A stretch of DNA of 14,914 bases from Rhodospirillales bacterium. Lineage in GTDB: Bacteria > Pseudomonadota > Alphaproteobacteria > Rhodospirillales > JABHCV01. The stretch covers positions 1 to 14,914 of the forward strand of contig JADHSW010000055.1 in the NCBI GenBank assembly GCA_016776705.1. The letters are read 5' to 3'. A model generated the notes under the pieces. The model searched no databases. It was not told where the DNA came from and saw only the letters and a list, made by a program, of their open reading frames with translations. Shown here one piece after another: positions 1 through 6,246 of this stretch (position 1 is its first letter; each line of letters starts with the position of its first letter). The position numbers were made by a program, and so were the translations under genes.

Positions 1-1036
1 GCCCATTTCCGAGCGCAACCTGTCCAATCAGGTGGAAGACGAGGTGGTTGACGCCCTGGTGTCATCGGTCCTTGATTCTTATCCCAGGCTATCCCATCGT
101 TATTACCGCATGAAGGCCAGGTGGTTCGGCGTCGATGCCCTGGATTACTGGGACCGCAACGCGCCTTTGCCCGATGACGAAACCCGGTTGTACAGTTGGA
201 GCGATGCCCGCAGGACGGTTCTGGATGCCTATGGGGCTTTCGAGCCCAGGCTGGCGGAAATTGCCGATCAGTTTTTCGACAAGAGCTGGATTGACGCCCA
301 ATTGCGCGAAGGCAAGGATTCCGGCGCCTTTTCACATTCAACCGTGCCCTCCGTGCATCCCTATATCCTGATGAATTTCCATGGCAAGGCCCGCGATGTG
401 ATGACACTGGCCCACGAACTGGGGCATGGGGTGCATCAGGTGTTGTCCGGCCCGCAGGGAGCCTTGATGGCTGACACGCCGCTGACGACGGCGGAAACGG
501 CCTCTGTCTTCGGCGAAATGTTGACCTTCCGCTCGTTGCTTGACGGTGAAAAGGACCCCGCCCGCCGACGCATTCTGCTGGCGGGCAAGGTGGAAGACAT
601 GCTGAACACGGTTGTCCGTCAGATCGCCTTTCATTCGTTTGAAACCCGCGTTCACGACGAACGGGCTGGCGGCGAGCTGTCGCCGGAACGGCTGGGCGAT
701 ATCTGGATGGACATACAAGGCGAAAGTCTGGGTGACGGTATTCGGTTTGATGACGACTACCGATCCTATTGGGCTTATATCCCGCACTTTGTCCATTCGC
801 CGTTTTATGTCTACGCCTATGCCTTCGGTGATTGTCTGGTAAACTCGTTGTATGATGTCTTCAAAGATGGCCATCCTGGCTTTCAGGGCAAGTATCTGGA
901 CATGCTGGGAGCGGGCGGAACATTGCGTCACAGGGAGTTACTGGCGCCGTTCGGGCTTGACGCGACGGACCCTGAATTCTGGAAGCGGGGCCTTGGCGTC
1001 GTCGCCGGTTTTGTCGACGAGCTGGAAAGTATTTAA
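1..1036 (+). CDS. pepF: Oligoendopeptidase F, M3 family zinc peptidase (3' part, 5' truncated by window edge)
   Basis: This is a cytoplasmic zinc endopeptidase that degrades oligopeptides. The frame is open from base 2, so the gene starts outside the window; the GTG at 32 is an internal Val codon, because the residues before it read as normal family sequence. About 344 residues are visible, against roughly 600 in full-length PepF, so about the first 40% is missing. The zinc motif HELGH is encoded at 413-427. A downstream Glu in the TAETASVFGE segment, 27 residues after the first His, supplies the third ligand and is typical of M3 peptidases. The C-terminal helical part, with a Tyr-rich YWAYIPHFVHSPFYVYAYAFG-like stretch, also fits PepF. 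The stop is TAA at 1034-1036. A small YbjQ gene follows after 21 bases and may be cotranscribed. The assignment is firm; the physiological substrate is unknown. Confidence 0.93.
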   Translation, partial: PISERNLSNQVEDEVVDALVSSVLDSYPRLSHRYYRMKARWFGVDALDYWDRNAPLPDDETRLYSWSDARRTVLDAYGAFEPRLAEIADQFFDKSWIDAQLREGKDSGAFSHSTVPSVHPYILMNFHGKARDVMTLAHELGHGVHQVLSGPQGALMADTPLTTAETASVFGEMLTFRSLLDGEKDPARRRILLAGKVEDMLNTVVRQIAFHSFETRVHDERAGGELSPERLGDIWMDIQGESLGDGIRFDDDYRSYWAYIPHFVHSPFYVYAYAFGDCLVNSLYDVFKDGHPGFQGKYLDMLGAGGTLRHRELLAPFGLDATDPEFWKRGLGVVAGFVDELESI

Positions 1037-1057
1037 ATCAAAAAGGAGTTTTATTTA

Positions 1058-1381
1058 ATGATCATAACCACAACTGACGGCGTCGAAGGACGCACCATCA
1101 GCACTTATTGTGGCGTCGTATCGGGCGAAGCCGTCATGGGTACCAACATATTCCGCGATATGTTCGCCGGTATTCGCGACATCGTAGGCGGTCGTTCCGG
1201 ATCGTACGAAAAAGAGCTGAAGAACGCCAAAGCCCTGTCCCTTGAGGCGATGGTCGCCGAGGCCGAGGAAATGGGCGCAGACGCCATTGTCGGCGTTGAT
1301 CTGGATTACGAATCCCTGGGCGGAAACGACAAATCAATGCTCATGGTCGCCGCTAACGGTACGGCGGTAAAACTGGGCTAA
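1058..1381 (+). CDS. ybjQ: YbjQ/UPF0145 (DUF74) family protein
   Basis: This small cytoplasmic protein of 107 residues has the usual length of the YbjQ/UPF0145 family, which is annotated as a putative heavy-metal-binding domain forming oligomeric (pentamer-like) assemblies. Its biochemical role is unknown. Family hallmarks are visible: an N-terminal beta strand (MIITTTDGVEG), the GEAVMGTNIFRD segment around residues 23-34, the Gly-rich GGRSGSYEKEL stretch, and GADAIVGVDLDYE near residues 73-85. The ATG at 1058 is preceded by a strong AAGGAG ribosome site at about 1042-1047. The gene follows pepF by 21 bases on the same strand, so readthrough from pepF is plausible. A convergent response regulator gene ends 39 bases beyond its stop. 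The family call is strong; metal binding is only inferred from family naming. Confidence 0.9.
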   Translation: MIITTTDGVEGRTISTYCGVVSGEAVMGTNIFRDMFAGIRDIVGGRSGSYEKELKNAKALSLEAMVAEAEEMGADAIVGVDLDYESLGGNDKSMLMVAANGTAVKLG

Positions 1382-1420
1382 TCAGGAGCTGGTGGAATAT
1401 CTGTCGGGTTGACGAAAATC

Positions 1421-1975
1421 TTAGCCGTTCAGAAGGGCTTCGACCTCTTCCTGTGACAGTTCGCCGTCCCCTGCGCCAGATTCCGTAGCGACCTTGCGTC
1501 GCTCACCGCCCATGTAGGCCGGGTTGGCCCGACGCCTGCGGTCGGGACCGAAATACTGGCCGGCGCGAACAAACGGTCGTGGGCGTTCGATGATAGAGCG
1601 AATACGCGAATAGAGTCCCTTGGCGGACAGCGGTTTGGCTAAAAATTCATGGACACCGGCATCCCGGGCTTCAACCACCCGGTTCATTTCCGTATGCCCG
1701 GTCAACATGATGATCGGGACAAAGGGATTGGGGCTGTCGCTTGCCGTGCGCACCATCCGGGTGAAATCCAGGCCGTCCAGGGGTTCCATGTTCCAGTCGC
1801 AAATAATGATGTCGGCGGAATAATGCCGCAATTCCTTGAAAGCATCGGCGCCATCACTGGCATCGATAACATTCTTCACGCCCAAGGCGTTCAAAATCCC
1901 CTTCACAAGCGCACACATGTGAGAGTTGTCATCGACGACCAGGAAGTTCAGCCGTTCAAGGTTATAGTCGACCAT
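1421..1975 (-). CDS. CheY-like response regulator with Arg-rich tail and FliM-like C-terminal peptide
   Basis: This is a single receiver-domain protein of 184 residues. The receiver (about 8-130) has the complete phosphorylation site: acidic pair D15/D16, phospho-acceptor D60 in the IIICDWNM strand, T92 and K114. There is no DNA-binding or enzymatic output domain. Instead, the 55-residue tail carries two related motifs, YFGPDRRRR (141-149) and YMGGERRK (154-161). It ends in LSQEEVEALLNG (173-184), which closely resembles the CheY-docking N-terminus of FliM. The ATG at 1975 is preferred over the TTG one codon earlier, since GGAA lies about 7 bases upstream of it. The gene stands alone on the minus strand with no adjacent kinase, although a PAS kinase lies about 4 kb to the right. 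The receiver is certain. A flagellar-motor or c-di-GMP role is inferred only from the tail motifs. Confidence 0.93.
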   Translation of the reverse strand: MVDYNLERLNFLVVDDNSHMCALVKGILNALGVKNVIDASDGADAFKELRHYSADIIICDWNMEPLDGLDFTRMVRTASDSPNPFVPIIMLTGHTEMNRVVEARDAGVHEFLAKPLSAKGLYSRIRSIIERPRPFVRAGQYFGPDRRRRANPAYMGGERRKVATESGAGDGELSQEEVEALLNG

Positions 1976-2017
1976 CAATTATTTCCAGATTCTATGCTGC
2001 TTTTGCATATATGAACT

Positions 2018-2035
2018 TTAAACCGGTTTCTAAAG
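2018..2035. promoter_or_regulatory. Palindrome upstream of the response regulator (possible operator)
   Basis: A perfect 10-base palindrome, AAACCGGTTT at 2020-2029, is flanked by TTTA-like and TAAA ends. It is centred about 50 bases upstream of the regulator's ATG, where a promoter or operator would sit. A smaller palindrome, CATATATG, lies at 2006-2013 between it and the gene and could overlap a -10 element on the minus strand. I cannot identify the binding protein. The same half-sites recur in front of the chemoreceptor gene. The rest of the gene-free stretch 1979-2166 is AT-rich with no recognisable gene. Confidence 0.3.
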
Positions 2036-2166
2036 GATGAACAATTTCATCTTAATAACGCCGGATAACTAGCAGGATAGAATAGTTCCCCTATACGCAC
2101 TTGAAATCTTTACCTTTTTGACTTGAAAAAGTCGAATTGTTTTTCACTATAGCCAGAGCCGGGAAC

Positions 2167-3471
2167 CTACCAGTACTTCATCGCATTCCGGTAAATCCCG
2201 GCGAGGTCTTTTTCGCTTACCGGGCACGGGGTTTGCGCCAGCAGGCGTTGCTGGGCGTAACAGCCTTTGACCAGGGCCGGGATGTCGTCTTCGCCGTAAC
2301 CGATTTCGGCAAGGCCGCTGGGAAGGCCCGTGGCGCGCATCATATCGGCCAGGCGCGCGGCAAGCAATTCACCACCATCGGCGGGCGAAGCGTTCGAGAT
2401 ATCGGCGCCCAAAGCGTCAGCGGCTCGCAGGTGGCGCTCAGGATTCGCAGGACCCGTAAAGCGGAAGGCGGCGGGGGCGTTTATCACCACGGAAAGCCCG
2501 TGCGGCACCATGGGATTGTCACTCTCGTATCCCCTGGCGACGAATTCATGATTCAGGCCGGCCACGGAATAGGACATGGCGTGGGGAATATGCACGCCGG
2601 CGTTACCGAAAGCCTGTCCGGCAAGGGTGGCGGCAAACATCAACTGGTGGCGGGCTTCGATATTGTCAGGGTCATTCACTGCATCGACAAGATAGGTACC
2701 GCCGATGCGGATAGCCGCTTCAGATCCAATATCGGAAAACGGGTTATTGCCCTGATAAGGCGGGCGGGCGCCAAGGGCCGGTTTCGGGCGGGTTGTGTAT
2801 GCCCGTGCGGTGAAAGATTCAATGGCGTGGGTCAGGACATCAAAGCCGGTTGCGGCGATGACCCCTGCGGGCAGGCTGTGGGTTGTCACCGGATCGACAA
2901 GAGCCAGTCCCGGGCGCAGGTGGACGGAAGAAATGCCGGTTTTGACCTGTTGTTCGACCAGATCGAAAACCGCGACGCCCGTTGTCTCGCTACCCGTGCC
3001 GCATGTTGTGGGGCACGAAATATGGGGTTTGATGGGACCCGGAACCGGCCTGGCCTTGCCGATGGGCGCATTGACATAGGCCAGCAGGTCATCAGGGTAG
3101 GTCGCCAAAAGGTTGGCTATTTTGCAGGTGTCGATAACCGATCCACCGCCCAGTGAAATATAGCCGTCAAAATTGCCTTCGCTGGCGAAGGCGGCGGCTT
3201 CCCTGAAACTGGCGTCCGTTGGTTCAACCTTGACCGCATCGAAAACAACAACATCGACCCCGGCGGCGACCAGGGCGTCGAGCGCCGTTTTCATGGGTTC
3301 GGTTTCGACAACATGTTCGTCAGTGAACAGCGCCGCACGGGTCATCCCCACACGACGGGCGTCGTCGCCAAGTTCTTTCAACGCGTCCGGGCCAAACTTG
3401 ATTGTCGAGGCAGGAACGGTAAAGACCTTTTCGCCATCGGGCAGGGTGGGGTAAGCGGCTTGAGTTGTCAT
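2167..3471 (-). CDS. Hydroxyacid-oxoacid transhydrogenase (ADHFE1-type iron-containing alcohol dehydrogenase)
   Basis: The predicted enzyme has 434 residues and the group III iron-dependent alcohol dehydrogenase fold. It most resembles hydroxyacid-oxoacid transhydrogenase, which couples oxidation of a 4-hydroxyacid such as 4-hydroxybutyrate to reduction of 2-oxoglutarate to 2-hydroxyglutarate, with no free NAD. Visible features are the nucleotide-binding GGGS motif (108-111), PTTCGTGSETT (154-164), and metal ligands D211 and H215 in GFDVLTHAIES, H297 in HAMSYSVAG and H324 in VPHG. Segments such as PYQGNNPFSD, FGNAGVHIPHAMSY, PHGLSVV and the C-terminal CPxSExDLA match the ADHFE1/HOT subfamily rather than simple ethanol or propanediol dehydrogenases; the Tyr after HAMS is also subfamily-like. 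The ATG at 3471 has AAGGA about 11 bases upstream. It is divergent from creatinase across a 108-base gap. The family is firm; the exact substrates are inferred. Confidence 0.88.
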   Translation of the reverse strand: MTTQAAYPTLPDGEKVFTVPASTIKFGPDALKELGDDARRVGMTRAALFTDEHVVETEPMKTALDALVAAGVDVVVFDAVKVEPTDASFREAAAFASEGNFDGYISLGGGSVIDTCKIANLLATYPDDLLAYVNAPIGKARPVPGPIKPHISCPTTCGTGSETTGVAVFDLVEQQVKTGISSVHLRPGLALVDPVTTHSLPAGVIAATGFDVLTHAIESFTARAYTTRPKPALGARPPYQGNNPFSDIGSEAAIRIGGTYLVDAVNDPDNIEARHQLMFAATLAGQAFGNAGVHIPHAMSYSVAGLNHEFVARGYESDNPMVPHGLSVVINAPAAFRFTGPANPERHLRAADALGADISNASPADGGELLAARLADMMRATGLPSGLAEIGYGEDDIPALVKGCYAQQRLLAQTPCPVSEKDLAGIYRNAMKYW

Positions 3472-3579
3472 TATCGAATCTATCCTTCATCCGTCATCTG
3501 GCGTCGCAAATTGTCGCATGAATTCTATCCGCTAAGTGTTAGCGTCGCGAAGCTCGAAATTCAAAGGCAGGAAAAAAAA
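3472..3579. promoter_or_regulatory. Divergent intergenic region between transhydrogenase and creatinase
   Basis: This 108-base gap must hold the start signals for both divergent genes. I see three similar short blocks, GCGTCGCAAA (3501-3510), TTGTCGCATG (3511-3520) and AGCGTCGCGA (3541-3550), that share a GTCGC core. They could be repeated binding half-sites, but this is weak. TTGTCG at 3511-3516 could act as a -35 for creatinase, but no good -10 lies 16-18 bases away. No hairpin or riboswitch is apparent. Confidence 0.25.
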
Positions 3580-4788
3580 GTGGAAAACATCATCAAAATC
3601 CAAAACGGTGAGAAAACGACGCCAACTTTCTCCGCAGCGGAAATGACATCCCGGCAGACAAGGTTGCGCGCCCTGATGGCGGAAAATAATGTCGATGCGG
3701 TGCTGTTTTCTTCCTACCAAAACATCAACTATTATGCGGACTTCCTGTATTGCTCGTTCGGCAGGCTTTTCGGGCTGGTGATGACCCAGGACAAGGCCGT
3801 GACGATCTCTGCAAATATCGACGGCGGCCAGCCGTGGCGGCGCAGCTTCGCTCAAAACGTTATTTATACGGACTGGCAGCGCGACAATTATTTTCGCGCT
3901 GTCCAGGGCGAACTCTCCGCTCCCGGAACCCTGGGCGTTGAATACGATCATATCAATGTTGAAAACCTGGGCAAGTTGCAGGCGGCGTTTCCTGAAACGA
4001 AAATTGTCGATATCTCCAAATTGGTGATGGCCCTGCGAATGGTCAAATCCGACGAGGAAATCGCCCTGATCAGGAACGGCGCGCGCATTGCCGATATTGG
4101 CGGCGAAGCCTGTCGCGAGGCCATCGCCGCAGGGGTGCCGGAATATGAAGTGGCGCTGGCATCCACCGGGGCCATGGTGCGCGAAATCGCCGCCACCTAT
4201 CCCCATGTAGAACTGCTGGACACCTGGACATGGTTCCAGTCTGGCATCAATACGGACGGCGCTCATAATCCGGTGACAACCCGCAAGATTGAAGATGGCG
4301 ATATTCTGAGCCTCAACTGCTTCCCGATGATTGCAGGCTACTACACGGCGCTGGAACGCACGCTGTTTTGCGGCCATGCGTCGGACCGGCATCTGGAACT
4401 GTGGAACGTCAACGTCAAGGTGCACCGTCGCGGGTTGGAGTTGATCAAACCAGGTGTGCGCTGCTGCGACATCGCCGCCGAATTGAACGAGATTTACAAG
4501 GAGCATGGCCTGCTTCAATATCGCACCTTCGGATACGGCCATTCCTTTGGCGTGCTTAGCCACTATTATGGTCGCGAGGCCGGGTTGGAATTGCGCGAGG
4601 ATATTGAAACCGTGCTGGAACCGAACATGGTTGTTTCCATGGAGCCGATGATCATGTTGCCTGAAAGCATGGACGGGGCAGGGGGCTACCGTGAACACGA
4701 TATTCTTGTCGTCCATGAGGATGGAGCCGAAAATATCACCGGATTCCCGTTTGGCCCGGAGCACAATATCGTAGGAAGATTAAGATGA
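3580..4788 (+). CDS. Creatinase (creatine amidinohydrolase)
   Basis: The enzyme hydrolyses creatine to sarcosine and urea. It has a pita-bread (M24-like) fold that lost the metal site. From the GTG at 3580 the protein has 402 residues, about the length of Pseudomonas putida creatinase (403), and it aligns from the first residues (IKIQNGEK...TFSA). The open frame continues further upstream but without family similarity. A Shine-Dalgarno-like AGGCAGGA lies about 8 bases before this GTG. Diagnostic segments are NINYYADFLYCSFGR, SANIDGGQPWRR, TDWQRDNYF and TWFQSGINTDGAHNPVTTRK. Residues matching the known active site are R62, H229 (the general acid/base, H232 in Pseudomonas), E259, R332 and E355, a constant offset of three. 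No sarcosine oxidase, urease or creatininase is present in the window, so the pathway must be completed elsewhere. Confidence 0.95.
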   Translation: MENIIKIQNGEKTTPTFSAAEMTSRQTRLRALMAENNVDAVLFSSYQNINYYADFLYCSFGRLFGLVMTQDKAVTISANIDGGQPWRRSFAQNVIYTDWQRDNYFRAVQGELSAPGTLGVEYDHINVENLGKLQAAFPETKIVDISKLVMALRMVKSDEEIALIRNGARIADIGGEACREAIAAGVPEYEVALASTGAMVREIAATYPHVELLDTWTWFQSGINTDGAHNPVTTRKIEDGDILSLNCFPMIAGYYTALERTLFCGHASDRHLELWNVNVKVHRRGLELIKPGVRCCDIAAELNEIYKEHGLLQYRTFGYGHSFGVLSHYYGREAGLELREDIETVLEPNMVVSMEPMIMLPESMDGAGGYREHDILVVHEDGAENITGFPFGPEHNIVGRLR

Positions 4789-4935
4789 CCAGCGACCAAC
4801 ATCCCAAAGACTAAACCCTGCGGCCTGTTCATGCTGCGGCTCTGGCGAAATATAATCGTTGATGAATTGCCCGCCGTGACAGGAATAAAACAATTGGACT
4901 TTGCAGAAGAGCAATAATACATAAATCGGATGTGA

Positions 4936-4951
4936 AAACCGGGGGCGGTTT
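4936..4951. promoter_or_regulatory. Inverted repeat upstream of the chemoreceptor gene
   Basis: AAACCG and CGGTTT form a perfect 6-base inverted repeat with a GGGG spacer, centred about 45 bases upstream of the chemoreceptor's ATG. The half-sites are the same as those of the palindrome in front of the response regulator at 2020-2029, which has no spacer. It could be an operator or a hairpin in the leader. The rest of the roughly 200-base gap 4789-4988 shows only an imperfect direct repeat of CTGCGGC (4818-4824 and 4834-4840) and no clear promoter. Confidence 0.3.
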
Positions 4952-4988
4952 GGCACTATGTGACAAAGAGTAGTTGTGGGGAAAAATC

Positions 4989-6233
4989 ATGCCTAAAGAC
5001 GAACTAGCTGTGGAAATTGATGATTCGAAAGATGACGTTACAGTCATTCGCTTAGCCCAATTGAAAGGCCTGGTTGGTATTTCCATTGAAGCGAACGAGG
5101 CCCTGTCGGCGATTGCGGTTCTGACCAGGGATATCAATGACGTTAGCCATCAAAGTCAATCCATTGCGGCGGCCACTGAAGAAATGGTTGCGTCTGTGGG
5201 GACCATTTCGACCAGCAGCGAAGCGGCTGCGGCGGATGCCACAAGTGCCAGTCAGGCGGTGGAAGAAGGCATGTCTGCCGCCAAGCAGGCGGTTGAAACC
5301 ATGCAGGGTATTTCAGGGGCGGTAACGGATGCAGCCGCACAGGTTGATGTCCTGGCGGATGCGTCGACGGAAATTGGCAGCATCGTCGCCGATATTGAAG
5401 CGATTGCAAAGCAGACCAACTTGCTGGCTCTGAATGCAACAATCGAGGCCGCCCGCGCCGGCGATGCCGGAAAGGGATTTGCAGTTGTTGCATCGGAAGT
5501 AAAAAATCTTGCCAACCAGACTGCCAAGGCAACCGATGATATTCGCCAACGCATTGAAAACCTGCGCACGGAGATGGCGAAAATCGTCAGCTCTATGGAA
5601 CAGGGAGCCAGGGCAGTCGAGGACGGACAGGCGGTTATTGAAGATACCCGTGGCAAAATGGAACAGGTTTCCGACCGGGTGAACAACGTCAGAACCAAGA
5701 TGGATGAAATTTCCAGCGTTTTGGCGCAACAGGAAGAAGCATCTTCCGAGGTGGCCCAGGGCGTTTCCTCCATCGCCAAAAAAGCTGCCAGCAATGCTGT
5801 AGAAGTCAATAATGTGGTCGACGCGATGGACCGTTCTGATGTGCTGGTGCAAAAAGGCCTGTCCGATCTGACGGATTTAAAATCCAATGCGGCGGTATGC
5901 ACAATAACCCGCTCTGATCACGTCGCTTTCAAGAAAAAGGTCATGGAAGCCATCTGTGGTCGCACGTCCCTTCAGGCTGACGACTTGCCGGACCACCATA
6001 ACTGCCGCCTGGGCAAATGGTACGACAACGTGTCCGAAGAGCGGATGCTGGAGCATTCCGCCTATCGTGATCTTGATTCACCACATGAACGTGTTCATCG
6101 TCACGGCAAGGAAGCCCTTCGCCAGTACGCCAATGGTGATTGGGAAAAGGCCATCGAAGAAGCACACAAGCTGGACGAGGCCTCCCATGAAGTGTTGGAT
6201 TTATTACAGAAACTTGGCGATGAGGTTCCTTGA
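4989..6233 (+). CDS. Soluble methyl-accepting chemotaxis protein with C-terminal CZB zinc-binding domain
   Basis: This cytoplasmic chemoreceptor of 414 residues has no transmembrane segment, HAMP or periplasmic domain. A long alanine- and glutamate-rich coiled coil (about 35-295) contains the conserved hairpin tip that contacts CheA and CheW (about 136-175, with KQTNLLALNATIEAARAG). The C-terminal 110 residues form a chemoreceptor zinc-binding (CZB) domain. Its expected zinc ligands are H311 (SDHVAFK), C339 in CRLGKWY, and H366 and H370 in PHERVHRHG. Known CZB receptors sense zinc or oxidants such as hypochlorous acid through this site; here that is inferred. The ATG at 4989 is chosen over a TTG five codons upstream because GGGGA lies about 6 bases before it. 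The gene converges on the histidine kinase with only 13 bases between stops. No CheA or CheW gene is nearby, so the receptor must join an array encoded elsewhere. Confidence 0.95.
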   Translation: MPKDELAVEIDDSKDDVTVIRLAQLKGLVGISIEANEALSAIAVLTRDINDVSHQSQSIAAATEEMVASVGTISTSSEAAAADATSASQAVEEGMSAAKQAVETMQGISGAVTDAAAQVDVLADASTEIGSIVADIEAIAKQTNLLALNATIEAARAGDAGKGFAVVASEVKNLANQTAKATDDIRQRIENLRTEMAKIVSSMEQGARAVEDGQAVIEDTRGKMEQVSDRVNNVRTKMDEISSVLAQQEEASSEVAQGVSSIAKKAASNAVEVNNVVDAMDRSDVLVQKGLSDLTDLKSNAAVCTITRSDHVAFKKKVMEAICGRTSLQADDLPDHHNCRLGKWYDNVSEERMLEHSAYRDLDSPHERVHRHGKEALRQYANGDWEKAIEEAHKLDEASHEVLDLLQKLGDEVP

Positions 6234-6236
6234 GAG

Positions 6237-6246
6237 CCGAATTCGG
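6237..6246. other. Palindrome filling the gap between convergent genes
   Basis: A perfect CCGAATTCGG palindrome, extending to 14 bases with one wobble pair, occupies nearly all of the 13 bases between the stop codons of the chemoreceptor and the convergent histidine kinase. It has no unpaired loop and no T-tract, so it is not a classical intrinsic terminator. It could still act as a short bidirectional stop or a chance palindrome. Confidence 0.35.

Noticed and set aside
2110..2145. A GACTT-GAAA-AAGTC hairpin considered as a terminator for the transhydrogenase gene
   Set aside because: The stem is only five pairs, and on the minus strand it is followed by an A-run and not a T-run; the T-run is on the plus strand, where no gene enters.
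2137..3156. A 339-codon open frame antisense to the hydroxyacid-oxoacid transhydrogenase
   Set aside because: The Gly/Arg-rich translation has no domain or ribosome site, and the opposite strand encodes a complete metal-ligand-bearing enzyme.
3313..3579. An N-terminal extension of about 89 residues on creatinase, since the frame is open upstream of 3580
   Set aside because: The extension runs into the divergent transhydrogenase gene and has no family similarity. The GTG at 3580 gives the family length and alignment.
3532..4764. A 410-codon open frame antisense to creatinase
   Set aside because: It lies wholly opposite a gene with residue-level similarity to creatinase, its translation is His/Arg/Gln-rich with no recognisable domain, and such shadow frames are common in GC-rich codon usage.
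4950..4970. TGGCAC near 4952 as a sigma-54 promoter for the chemoreceptor
   Set aside because: The -12 TGC element is missing at the required spacing (GACA is found instead).
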